From contig NZ_JRHN01000042.1 of the NCBI RefSeq assembly GCF_001299635.1, positions 1 to 54,955 on the forward strand: a stretch of 54,955 nucleotides of DNA. The letters run 5' to 3'. A model generated the notes under the pieces. That model ran no database searches and was not told the DNA's origin. It was given only the letters and a program-made list of their open reading frames with translations. Position 1 is the stretch's first letter. Each line of letters opens with the position of its first letter. This document shows, in pieces, positions 43,389 to 51,680 of this stretch. The position numbers and the translations under genes were made by a program. The stretch is from Clostridioides difficile (GTDB lineage: Bacteria > Bacillota > Clostridia > Peptostreptococcales > Peptostreptococcaceae).

Positions 43389-43633
43389 TACATTATTTGA
43401 ACACTTAATGGTCTATCTGTTTCAAATTCTTCTCTCATTAGTAGTTCTTCTGCTTCTTCGGTATCTTTTTCTATCCTCTTGTACTCTGCATATGCTTCAT
43501 GCTTAATTTTGTCTTGTTTATCTGTTGTAAGACTTCTATCTGCCCATGCTCTTTGTACTATATCTAAATATATTAAGTATTGTGCTTTTCTGTATTTTTC
43601 TATATCTTTGATTAATTCTTGTCTACTTTTCAT
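43388..43633 (-). CDS. Uncharacterised early protein, 81 aa
   Basis: Helical, charged: RQELIKDIEKYRKAQYLIYL ... TEEAEELLMREEFETDRPLS. The start overlaps the end of the 62-aa gene by 11 bp. No family recognised. Confidence 0.65.
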   Translation of the reverse strand: MKSRQELIKDIEKYRKAQYLIYLDIVQRAWADRSLTTDKQDKIKHEAYAEYKRIEKDTEEAEELLMREEFETDRPLSVQIM

Positions 43634-43811
43634 TTTCCACTCCCCCTATTGATTCAATTTCTGAATTTAACATGAGCAAAATATCCTCATATGCTCCTAA
43701 TTCTTTTTCATCTGCTCTACACTTATATCCAATTGACTTTTTAAATTCTATCCTCTCATTTAGAGCTTGTATCTTATATTCTAAAAATCTTTTAGTTACT
43801 TCCATCTTCAA
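43623..43811 (-). CDS. Uncharacterised early protein, 62 aa
   Basis: MKMEVTKRFLEYKIQALNER ... GVENEK; helical. AGGGGGATTGAAG precedes the ATG. Unknown. Confidence 0.65.
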   Translation of the reverse strand: MKMEVTKRFLEYKIQALNERIEFKKSIGYKCRADEKELGAYEDILLMLNSEIESIGGVENEK

Positions 43812-43817
43812 TCCCCC

Positions 43818-43937
43818 TTAAAGTTCAAGTCCTCTTTGTTTACATTCTTCCATATAAGCTACACACTCTGCATAAAATCGTGGTGTAGGCACTCTTTTAT
43901 GTTTTTTACAGAATCTTAGAAACCATCTTAGAGTCAT
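43818..43937 (-). CDS. Small basic 39-aa protein
   Basis: MTLRWFLRFCKKHKRVPTPR ... CKQRGLEL. GGGGGTGATTTAA before ATG; stop 7 bp before the next gene. Tightly packed in the operon, so probably translated. Confidence 0.6.
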   Translation of the reverse strand: MTLRWFLRFCKKHKRVPTPRFYAECVAYMEECKQRGLEL

Positions 43938-44267
43938 TTAAATCACCCCCTTTCTCTTTTTCATTACATTCCTATCTTTCATTGCATTTTTCATTACATA
44001 TTCTTCAAAAGAAATTAAATCTATCCTATATGAACTACCTATAGGAATTACAGTATAATGGTTTTGTGCCATTGCTTCTCTTATCATGTTTCTTGCAGTT
44101 GAATCAGACACTTTTAAGTACTCACTAAACTCCTTTACTGTGACTAACTTCATTCTTCTAATTCCTTCTCTATCTAAAAACATCTTAATGATGTCTGTTG
44201 TATCGTCTCTATTCATTAATTCTTGAACTAAATCTTTTGTATCTATGAATTGTAATGCTACACTCAT
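43938..44267 (-). CDS. Excisionase-like helix-turn-helix protein
   Basis: 109 aa from ATG 44267 (AAGGGTGAG upstream). MKLVTVKEFSEYLKVSDSTARNMIREA is a winged helix of the excisionase type, followed by the wing YTVIPIGSSYRIDLISFEEYV. DNA-binding; Xis or regulator. Confidence 0.78.
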   Translation of the reverse strand: MSVALQFIDTKDLVQELMNRDDTTDIIKMFLDREGIRRMKLVTVKEFSEYLKVSDSTARNMIREAMAQNHYTVIPIGSSYRIDLISFEEYVMKNAMKDRNVMKKRKGVI

Positions 44268-44296
44268 TTTTATCTCACCCTTTCTGTACATGTAAA

Positions 44297-44401
44297 CTAT
44301 TTAAAGAAAATCTTGCTAAACTCTATTCCTAAAAAATAGAAAACTACAATTAACATTAATCTAAGTAATACTGCTTTTTCTTTATTCTTTATTTTTACCA
44401 C
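44297..44401 (-). CDS. Small 34-aa membrane protein
   Basis: GTG start with AGGAG upstream; KIKNKEKAVLLRLMLIVVFYFLGIEFSKIFFK has one hydrophobic helix. It begins 2 bp after the HTH gene stop. Possibly real; no homologue recognised. Confidence 0.5.
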   Translation of the reverse strand: MVKIKNKEKAVLLRLMLIVVFYFLGIEFSKIFFK

Positions 44402-44403
44402 TC

Positions 44404-44601
44404 CTATCTCCTAACTAATTCATCTAATGTAATGTCTAAATAGTCAGCTATTTTTATTAAAGTATTTATGGTTGGATTTTTCTTTTCATTTCTTATAATT
44501 TTGTATAATCCACTTTCATCTATCCCTAATTCTTTTGCTAATTTATAAGGTTTTATATTTCTTTTTCTTAGTATTTGACTTATATTGTCTCCTATTAACA
44601 C
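44404..44601 (-). CDS. Short XRE-type regulator
   Basis: 65 aa, entirely an XRE helix-turn-helix (ISQILRKRNIKPYKLAKELGIDESGLYKIIRNEKKNPTINTLIKIADYL). Cro-like size. Second small regulator beside the one at 46479. Confidence 0.85.
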   Translation of the reverse strand: MLIGDNISQILRKRNIKPYKLAKELGIDESGLYKIIRNEKKNPTINTLIKIADYLDITLDELVRR

Positions 44602-44624
44602 TTAATCACCTTCGTTCTACATGG

Positions 44625-44630
44625 TATAAT
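44625..44630 (+). promoter_or_regulatory. Promoter of the 259-aa cargo gene
   Basis: ATGGTATAAT: extended -10 on the plus strand, 47 bp before the TTG start. Confidence 0.6.
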
Positions 44631-44676
44631 ATAAATATGGAATAAATTCTAAATTATTAAAAATGGGGGTATTACT

Positions 44677-45456
44677 TTGGCAACTATAGAAGAATCAATA
44701 AAAATGTTTAACAAAATGAATAGAAGTTTACTAAATGTTGTTGCTCAAATTTCAGAACCTTTGAAACAAAATCATGAAATAATGCAACAAAGTCTTAAAG
44801 CTCTTGACACAAATACAACTATTATTAAAAACTTTCCAAATAATTCATTTGCTAATATTCAATATAATTTATCTAATGTAACCAACACATATGATTATGG
44901 TATAGAAATTTCAAAACTAATATCTGAGAGTCATTCAATTATCAACAACATGAACATAGACAATCTTTACATAAATAAAATACATTCAAATATTCAATCA
45001 ATGTCTAATGCTTATGATGCTTTTTTAAATATTTATCAAAATAACAGTTCTCATGATTTTTATCTTAGTGAAGAAGACTTTTTAGAATCATCTAATGAGT
45101 TATCCAATGTAATTCAAGATGTTAGTTTAGAAACTGATAATAGTGAATTAAATGAAAACATAGAAAATATAATCTCTATCATTAAAAATAATAAAAAAGA
45201 TGTTATTGCTTATACCCTGGCTTTAATTACAATTTTTATTGCTCTTTTAACTCTTCATAGTTCTAATGTTTCATCAGATAAATTGCTTAATTGTCAATAC
45301 ACTATGATTAAACTTATGGAAAAAATCAATGATAACCTTGAAACTAGAAATAAATTAATAGAAGATAATAATGCTGACAATGAAACTAGAAATATTCTAT
45401 TAAAAGATATAGATACACAGTTAAGATTACAAAATAATTTAGAACCTTTAGAATAA
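44677..45456 (+). CDS. Plus-strand cargo protein with one transmembrane helix
   Basis: 259 aa from TTG (GGGGGT 8 nt upstream). Residues 1-165 are helical and asparagine-rich, with repeated short coiled segments. Residues about 175-192 (VIAYTLALITIFIALLTL) form a membrane helix; the tail is a coiled coil with the repeated element ETRN. It is the only plus-strand gene within the early operon and has its own promoter. Possible superinfection-exclusion or lysogenic conversion gene; not recognised. Confidence 0.7.
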   Translation: MATIEESIKMFNKMNRSLLNVVAQISEPLKQNHEIMQQSLKALDTNTTIIKNFPNNSFANIQYNLSNVTNTYDYGIEISKLISESHSIINNMNIDNLYINKIHSNIQSMSNAYDAFLNIYQNNSSHDFYLSEEDFLESSNELSNVIQDVSLETDNSELNENIENIISIIKNNKKDVIAYTLALITIFIALLTLHSSNVSSDKLLNCQYTMIKLMEKINDNLETRNKLIEDNNADNETRNILLKDIDTQLRLQNNLEPLE

Positions 45457-45460
45457 TATT

Positions 45461-45664
45461 TTATTGAAATTTCATTTCTAATTTATTTTTTAATTTTAAA
45501 ATTTCATTAGTATTTTGTTCCATTATTTTAATGTTTTTATCTATTACTCTATTGTAATAAATTGAACAAATAACATTAAAAGTAGAAAATATAATATTTA
45601 CAATCATAAGTACAGTTATAAATTTTGATATTTTATTCTGTACTTTTTTGTTTATGATTTTCAT
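45461..45664 (-). CDS. Small membrane protein, 67 aa
   Basis: KISKFITVLMIVNIIFSTFNVICSIYY is a membrane helix, then a coiled coil. AGGAAGTGATTAA before ATG. It converges with the 259-aa cargo gene with only 4 bp between the stops. Confidence 0.65.
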   Translation of the reverse strand: MKIINKKVQNKISKFITVLMIVNIIFSTFNVICSIYYNRVIDKNIKIMEQNTNEILKLKNKLEMKFQ

Positions 45665-45720
45665 TTAATCACTTCCTTTTCAAAATATTCTGTATTTAAT
45701 TTTCAAGGTACTGTCATGCT

Positions 45721-46473
45721 TTAACTTAACATTGATAATTGTTCTTCTTCTTCCTTCAATAATCTTTTTAGAATGTACTCTTGACCTTTTCCTGTAACTC
45801 TTGTTGTTCTATAAGTAAATACACCTGTTGATGTCTCTCTAGTACCTTCCACAGTTTCTAAATAACCTTTTTCCACTGCAAATTGCTTTGGTTCAGTTGA
45901 ATTTTTAAATACCAAACCCCATAATCTTAATTTTTCATATAGCCTTTTCTCACCAATTATTATTCCATTACTTTTTGAAATCACCTTAGCTACTTCTCTT
46001 ACAAGTAAACTATTTTTTGATGATGCTATTTGATTAATAAATCTATTTTTTTCTTCCAGTTCTCTATTTTTACTTTCTATTTTCCTTTGAGCTACTTGTA
46101 ATGCTCTTGCCATTATTTCATCATCTGACATATCTTCTGTTGTATGTATATATCCACCAGTTTTACGTATTTCTTTTAATATCTTTTTAACTTCTTTTTT
46201 AAATCGTTTTGCGATTGGTTTTCTACTTTGCATTAAAACTTCATATAAACCATCTTCTGTTAAAAACCAAGCACTATAAGCATTGTTTAGAGTGCCTATC
46301 TGTATTAATTCTTTTTCTTCTGTTTCAATATTAGATAACATCATCGATACATTACTATGTTCTATCCAATTAGATACATCTTTGGCTAGAAATAAAGGGT
46401 TTTCTGAAGTTCCATAAATCCTAAATTCTTTACCTAGTAACTCTTGTTCTTTGATTGTTTGTAAGTTATTCAT
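45721..46473 (-). CDS. BRO-N/KilAC antirepressor
   Basis: 250 aa from ATG 46473 (GAGAGG upstream). N-terminal BRO-N (FRIYGTSENPLFLAKDVSNWI, AWFLTEDGLYEVLMQSRKPIAKRFKKEVKKILKEIRKTGGYI). C-terminal ANT/KilAC domain (LLVREVAKVISKSNGIIIGEKRLYEKLRLWGL). One operator copy (46491-46503) lies just before the start. Confidence 0.9.
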   Translation of the reverse strand: MNNLQTIKEQELLGKEFRIYGTSENPLFLAKDVSNWIEHSNVSMMLSNIETEEKELIQIGTLNNAYSAWFLTEDGLYEVLMQSRKPIAKRFKKEVKKILKEIRKTGGYIHTTEDMSDDEIMARALQVAQRKIESKNRELEEKNRFINQIASSKNSLLVREVAKVISKSNGIIIGEKRLYEKLRLWGLVFKNSTEPKQFAVEKGYLETVEGTRETSTGVFTYRTTRVTGKGQEYILKRLLKEEEEQLSMLS

Positions 46474-46478
46474 ACTTA

Positions 46479-46700
46479 TCATCCTCTCGTACACCTTTCG
46501 TGTGATTTATTTTCAAAAAAAATTTCATCTATATTTACTTCTTTGAAAGCTTTTTTAAATTTCATAAGAAAGTTAAAACTTGGATTTCTAATTCCCAACT
46601 CTACTTTTGAATATAGGGTTAGAGTTAAACCCAACCTGTTCGCCATTTCTTTTTGAGTCATTTTTTTAGAATTTCTAAAATCTACTAAACTATTATACAT
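46479..46700 (-). CDS. Cro-like repressor
   Basis: 73 aa; VDFRNSKKMTQKEMANRLGLTLTLYSKVELGIRNPS is an XRE helix-turn-helix. First gene of the leftward early operon, facing the plus-strand repressor gene. Confidence 0.87.
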   Translation of the reverse strand: MYNSLVDFRNSKKMTQKEMANRLGLTLTLYSKVELGIRNPSFNFLMKFKKAFKEVNIDEIFFENKSHERCTRG

Positions 46701-46718
46701 TTAACCACCCTCTCACTT

Positions 46719-46824
46719 CACACGTTTCGTGTGTTTATATTTATATAATACACTACACATTTCGTGTTGTCAATGTTTTTTTATACTTTTCGTGTAGTAT
46801 CATTTTTTTCTACACTTTTTGTGT
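46719..46824. promoter_or_regulatory. Operator cluster of the lysogeny switch
   Basis: 13-bp palindromes of the form ACACNTTTCGTGT at 46720-46732, 46755-46767, 46784-46796 (one weak half) and 46812-46824, plus a fifth copy at 46491-46503. They cover the early promoter and the region before the cI-like gene. Confidence 0.85.
46745..46773 (-). promoter_or_regulatory. Early (cro) promoter
   Basis: Minus strand TTGACA (46768-46773), 17 bp, TATTAT (46745-46750). One operator lies exactly in the spacer. Confidence 0.85.
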
Positions 46825-46852
46825 TATTATAAATCAAAAAGGAGTTTTCGAG

Positions 46853-47254
46853 ATGTTTGCAAAAAGATTAAAAGAACTTAGAATAGATGCCAAATTAAAA
46901 CAGTCTGAATTAGCTCAAAAGTTAGATATATCGCCTAGCACAATAGGCATGTATGAGCAAGGTCGAAGAAGTGCTGACCAGGAAACTTTGTTAAAAATAT
47001 CGGATTTATTTGATGTATCTATAGATTATTTATTAGGAAAAACAAATGTAAGAAACAATTTATTTATAAATAAAAATGGAATAGATTACGATGCTGAAAA
47101 CTTTAAAACAGAAAAAGAACTTATTGAAAATATGAATCTTGATGAAAGTATGAGAAAGGTTTTTAATGTATTCAGTGAACTAAGTCCAGATGCAAGAGAA
47201 AAAGCATTAAAAGTGGCAGAATTATTTTTATTAGATGAAAAAAATAAAAAATAA
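46853..47254 (+). CDS. CI-like lysogeny repressor
   Basis: 133 aa. LKELRIDAKLKQSELAQKLDISPSTIGMYEQGRRSADQETLLKISDLFDVSIDYLLG is the DNA-binding domain; the short C-terminal helical part likely dimerises. No peptidase domain, so induction would need an antirepressor or ImmA-like peptidase. AAGGAG precedes ATG. Confidence 0.9.
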   Translation: MFAKRLKELRIDAKLKQSELAQKLDISPSTIGMYEQGRRSADQETLLKISDLFDVSIDYLLGKTNVRNNLFINKNGIDYDAENFKTEKELIENMNLDESMRKVFNVFSELSPDAREKALKVAELFLLDEKNKK

Positions 47255-47259
47255 CTTCC

Positions 47260-47552
47260 TTCAGAGAATTAGGTGCTTATATAAATAGAACTGTTTCAAA
47301 TCCTAAAATATGGTGTATAGTAGGTATAAATAAAGCATTTTTGTATACCTATAAAGATAAATATATAGAACTTATTAATAAGACTATAAATCAACAAACT
47401 ATAGAAATAAGAGTAATTTCACAAAAATAAACTCTTGCAAAGACTTCAAAGGATATGGAAATAGAATCTGTTAAAACATTATATAAAGTCTAAAAGAAGA
47501 AAATAAAAAACTTAAAAATAGTGGTGTTTCTTTATTAGGTAAATTAGCTTAA
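47260..47552 (+). pseudogene. Remnant of a gene after the repressor
   Basis: An open stretch without a start (RELGAYINRTVSNPKIWCIV ... VISQK, stop at 47428) is followed by MEIESVKTLYKV and, in another frame, LKEENKKLKNSGVSLLGKLA. It looks like one decayed coding sequence. Confidence 0.5.
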
Positions 47553-47570
47553 AGCTAAAAATCTTAATAA

Positions 47571-47620
47571 AAACATAAATAAAGCGTTGATTAGTATTAA
47601 AAAACGTTTTATTTATGTTT
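47571..47620. terminator. Bidirectional terminator between cI and the SEC-C gene
   Basis: AAACATAAATAAAGCGTT pairs with AACGTTTTATTTATGTTT. Confidence 0.75.
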
Positions 47621-47630
47621 AAAGGTTAAT

Positions 47631-48830
47631 TTAATTCTTTATAATTTTAATTTCAGCATTTAAATTATTTTTACCAAATATATTATATTTACAATTTTCT
47701 AATGAAAAGTCTGAGTTATTCTTTTTATGTAGTTTATGTAATACCAATTTCAAATATCTTAAAGAATTACTTGGGTTAGTATCATTTACAGCTACCTGAA
47801 CAAGACTTTTTCCCTTATCATCCCATTCATCCCATAATTTTGGGCTAATTATTAAATTTTCTGACATTAGAGGGATTATGGCATTAAAATAATATTTAAT
47901 AATTTGTTGAGAAACTTGTTCAAATGATTTTAAATATTTTTCATATATTTTAAAATCCTTTTTCAATACGCTAATTAAAATATATGATTTTTCATATTTT
48001 GAAAATGAGGTTACAAATATTCTTCTCACCATCTTAGATTTATTATCGTATACCTTAAGTTTATTTCCCATTAAATCAAAATTAGGAGCTATACTCATAT
48101 AATTAGCGAATTTAAACTCATAAGGGAATTCAATTACCAATGTAGCTAATTCAGAATATTTTTCATTAATAATGATTTTATCAAAATTACTCTTGTAATA
48201 ATTCATTTCTTCCTTTTTATTTAAACTCTCTCTATAATTAAATACAATTGAGGCTTCTTTTGTCAGTTGAGGTATATCTTTAAACATATTTGTATAAAAC
48301 TTATTTGATATCATTTCTGTATAATATTCAAAAGAAAATGTTCTATATGCAAAAAGAAATACTTGTTTTAGATTATTAGGTGAAAAAATTCTATCTGATT
48401 TTTCTATATCTTCAAATAATTTATTATCATGATTTTCACAAAAACAAGTTTGCACTGTGGCATTTTTTATTAGCACTTTAGATAAAAAACAAAATGGCTC
48501 TTTCTCATTCTTCATTACTTCTAAAATCTCTGGATTTTCTTTTTTATTCTGTTTTAAAACATATTTATCTATAGCTAATTTTGATAATATACCATTTTCT
48601 TGTATTGCATGTGCTTCTATTGCCTTAGACTTACATCCTGGATATAAACAAAGATTAATTCTACTTTTTCTTGAATTTTTTGCTATTATTGACAATGTTT
48701 CATTTTCATTATGAAATGTTCTTGCTTCTTTTAAGTAACAGCATAGTCCAAATGTTTTTCCACTCCCACAAGGGCATTCCTCACTTTTAGAAAATTTAAA
48801 ATGCTTACAAAATATTTTAATCTCCCCCAA
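47631..48830 (-). CDS. SEC-C and HNH-like zinc protein, candidate defence gene
   Basis: 399 aa. SEC-C motif at residues 19-31 (CPCGSGKTFGLCC). A second zinc site CLYPGCKSKAIEAHAI ... CFCENHDNKLFEDIE resembles a treble-clef HNH core. The rest is a long, mainly helical domain. It lies next to the repressor on the opposite strand, a common site for genes expressed in the lysogen. Anti-phage function is inferred. Confidence 0.75.
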   Translation of the reverse strand: MGEIKIFCKHFKFSKSEECPCGSGKTFGLCCYLKEARTFHNENETLSIIAKNSRKSRINLCLYPGCKSKAIEAHAIQENGILSKLAIDKYVLKQNKKENPEILEVMKNEKEPFCFLSKVLIKNATVQTCFCENHDNKLFEDIEKSDRIFSPNNLKQVFLFAYRTFSFEYYTEMISNKFYTNMFKDIPQLTKEASIVFNYRESLNKKEEMNYYKSNFDKIIINEKYSELATLVIEFPYEFKFANYMSIAPNFDLMGNKLKVYDNKSKMVRRIFVTSFSKYEKSYILISVLKKDFKIYEKYLKSFEQVSQQIIKYYFNAIIPLMSENLIISPKLWDEWDDKGKSLVQVAVNDTNPSNSLRYLKLVLHKLHKKNNSDFSLENCKYNIFGKNNLNAEIKIIKN

Positions 48831-48839
48831 TCATAGAAT

Positions 48840-49873
48840 ACTTAATAATTATATGTTATACTAGTTTTAATTTTTATTCTATTATAAAATTATAAATTAA
48901 ACAGAGTAAATGAAATTCTATATCTTAACTTGCTATAGAATTTATTTTATGAACAATTTAAACACTTATATATTTTTAAAACTAATCCTATTTTGTATTA
49001 TTTTTATATATTTCTTCTACCTTAACTTTATACTCATCTATTTTGTCCTTATTTAAATCTTTTAACTCTTTCATAATTGAATTTAACCTTGAAATATAGT
49101 TATACTTTGACTTTTCCACATACTTTCCCCCTATCACTAGAACTTATGTTCTTATTTTTAGCTAAAAACTCCCAACAATTTTTAATAAAGTTTATATAAT
49201 TACACCCTTTCAACCCCCAAATTATTTTTAGATTATTCAGAATTGTCTTAGATAATTATCTTACTTACATGATAATACTTTTGATTTGTTAATGCAATAA
49301 AAAAAGCGTAATTGTAATAAAAAATCGAATTTTGTAGACAGTTGGAATTTTTTTCCAATATAATATATTATTAATCGAGTTTTTTATTATATTTTTTTAT
49401 GAAAACTTGTTTTTATAATAATTTTTATACTAATTAATATGGTATTTATTTTACTTTATTATAGACTGTAAATATAGTACTCTTTTTAAAACTATTTAAT
49501 TCTATGTTTTTTTCCAATATATATAGTATTTGTATGGAAAATTTTATATACTTAAATTGTTATTATCATGAAGTAGAATAAACTATATGAGAGTAAATTC
49601 AATAGACAAATATAAAACACTTGTTAATGATTTGTATAATCTAACTAATATACATATAAATAAAATTGCTTGACTTTGCTAAGTTTAGAACATTAAAATT
49701 AAATATGAGTACACTAATAAATAAAGTTGTTAGCAGATAGAATTTTATTTATTATTTGCTTATATGAAGAAACTAATTATATAAAAAACATTATAATTTA
49801 TTGCATACTTACATATTATACTTTTATATATAAGAAACCAGTAACTAAAATCTTAATACAAGGAGGTGAGAGT
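48840..49873. other. AT-rich gap of about 1 kb
   Basis: Apart from the 43-codon ORF at 48988-49119 I see no gene with a credible ribosome-binding site. It has many short A/T runs and a TTGGAATTTTTTTCCAA hairpin (49343-49359). The open frame from 49727 to 49873 is an extension of the sce7726 frame without a good start. Confidence 0.5.
48988..49119 (-). CDS. Possible 43-aa protein
   Basis: GTG start with GGGGG 7 nt upstream; EKSKYNYISRLNSIMKELKD ... EEIYKNNTK, helical. It has a good ribosome-binding site but no recognised family. Confidence 0.45.
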   Translation of the reverse strand: MEKSKYNYISRLNSIMKELKDLNKDKIDEYKVKVEEIYKNNTK

Positions 49874-50722
49874 GTGGAAAATAAACTCATATTAAATCGT
49901 ATTTTCACTAAAAATACATTTGAAAACTTAATAAATAATACAGATAATACTTTATATTCATGTGTTATAAAAAGATATTTAAAGACATTTGAATCAAAAC
50001 CTAATTTCGAATTGATAAGTGAAATATATAAATTTATGAATTCTGAATATAGAAATGAATATGTCTATAAAAATACACTCTTAAACAAATTGTTATTAGG
50101 ACGTCATAGCTTGAATACTACCACAGCTTTAACTGAAATTCCTATTAGTAAATCTAAGGCTGATTTCATATTAATTAATGGAAAGGGAGTTGTATATGAA
50201 ATCAAAACAGAATTAGATAATTTTGAGCGTTTAGAAAATCAGATAAATGATTATTATAAAGCCTTTAATCATGTTTGTGTAGTTACTTGTAAAGCTAATC
50301 TTGAAAAATTAGAAAAAGTTCTGAAAAATAATAATGTTGGAATATGTGTTTTGAATAAAAATAATTCTATTAGTACTATAAAAAAACCTATAGAGTATAA
50401 TTCTTGTTTAGATTATAAGACTATGTTCAACATTTTGAGAAAACCAGAATACGAAAATGTTATATTAAATAATTATAAAAAATTGCCTCAAACAACACAA
50501 TTTAAATATTATGATGAATGTTTTCAGCTTTTTAAACAATTAAATTTAAACTTAGCACATAAAGAAATGCTTAATCAATTAAAAAATCGTTCCAAAATTG
50601 AAGTCAAGGAATACAAAGAATATGTTCCATATGAGTTAAGGTCTCTAGTTTATTTTGCTCAATATAAATATAATGATTATTTAAAATTAGATAGCTTTTT
50701 AAAAAGCAAATTCAAGGGGTGA
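49874..50722 (+). CDS. sce7726-like protein (PD-(D/E)XK nuclease-like), gene 1 of operon
   Basis: 282 aa from GTG 49874 (AGGAGGTG 5 nt upstream). KADFILINGKGVVYEIKTELDNFERLENQINDYYKAF holds the nuclease pattern D (about 96) ... ExK (about 109-111). Family and partner order match the sce7726/sce7725 pair. The stop overlaps the next gene's start region. Confidence 0.82.
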   Translation: MENKLILNRIFTKNTFENLINNTDNTLYSCVIKRYLKTFESKPNFELISEIYKFMNSEYRNEYVYKNTLLNKLLLGRHSLNTTTALTEIPISKSKADFILINGKGVVYEIKTELDNFERLENQINDYYKAFNHVCVVTCKANLEKLEKVLKNNNVGICVLNKNNSISTIKKPIEYNSCLDYKTMFNILRKPEYENVILNNYKKLPQTTQFKYYDECFQLFKQLNLNLAHKEMLNQLKNRSKIEVKEYKEYVPYELRSLVYFAQYKYNDYLKLDSFLKSKFKG

Positions 50723-50727
50723 AATTT

Positions 50728-51678
50728 GTGTATTTACCATATTTAAGAGGGCGACAATTTGAGTTAATAGCATTAAGAGAACTAGTAAAAAATAACCTCA
50801 TAGGAAATAAAATTATTCCTATAATTGAGCCAATAAAACTCACTTCTACTTTGACAAAAACGTTAGAGGTGTTTTCTGAAAAAAATAGGATGCTTTCGAT
50901 CATAATGAATCCTAAATTAAGCAATTTTATAAATGAATTAGATACGATAGAGAATAATACTATTAATAATAAATTTTCTAATGAAATAAAAAAGGAGAAT
51001 ATTATTAAATCTTACATAGTTAATGAAAATATATTAAATGAATTGTCAGATTCATTAGAAATCAAAGATTTGTTAATCATTAACAGAAAAAGAGATGATA
51101 TTGAATATTTTCTAAAAATATTTCATGATAATGTTCCTAAATACACTCTAATTCCAGAAGATAGAACTTTTAAAAGAAAAGTTAAAGGTAATAAAATATT
51201 GTTAGAAGACAAATTCAATAGACAAGATAGAAATGCAGATTATTTAGTTTGCAACGATGAGTTTTTTTCAGAAGATCACTTATATTTTAAAAGTGAAGAT
51301 TTCAAAGGTTTTTCAGACTACTCTATAGTTGGAGATAATTATAGCGAATCAGGATTTGCTCCATATGCAGTAGCCATACATATTGTATATTTTTCTATGA
51401 ATAGTGATAATGAATTAGAACTTAGAATTAAACATTTTGTTTCACAATCTAATGATGATATTAGTAACCCAGCAGGAAAGTTTGAAGAAGCTCTTACTAA
51501 ACTAATTAATTGGATAAATACTGAACAATCTAAACCTTCTTTTAAATCTACTTTTGCTCTAGAAGAATTTATTAAATACTATAATACAGGTAGTTATCCA
51601 GGTTTAGGAACAGTGAAAAAATTATCTATTATGCACCATATACAACTTATGAACTTCTATTTAGAGGGAGAGTTTTAA
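50728..51678 (+). CDS. sce7725-like protein, gene 2 of operon
   Basis: 316 aa from GTG 50728 (AAGGGG 8 nt upstream), giving MYLPYLRGRQFELIALRELV, the usual sce7725 start; a GTG at 50719 is too near the ribosome-binding site. Beta-alpha repeats (KIIPIIEPIKLTS, LSIIMNPKLSNFI, YTLIPEDRTF) suggest a barrel-like fold. GHIxxMx-type end (LSIMHHIQLMNFYL). Function unknown. Confidence 0.83.
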   Translation: MYLPYLRGRQFELIALRELVKNNLIGNKIIPIIEPIKLTSTLTKTLEVFSEKNRMLSIIMNPKLSNFINELDTIENNTINNKFSNEIKKENIIKSYIVNENILNELSDSLEIKDLLIINRKRDDIEYFLKIFHDNVPKYTLIPEDRTFKRKVKGNKILLEDKFNRQDRNADYLVCNDEFFSEDHLYFKSEDFKGFSDYSIVGDNYSESGFAPYAVAIHIVYFSMNSDNELELRIKHFVSQSNDDISNPAGKFEEALTKLINWINTEQSKPSFKSTFALEEFIKYYNTGSYPGLGTVKKLSIMHHIQLMNFYLEGEF

Positions 51679-51680
51679 TT

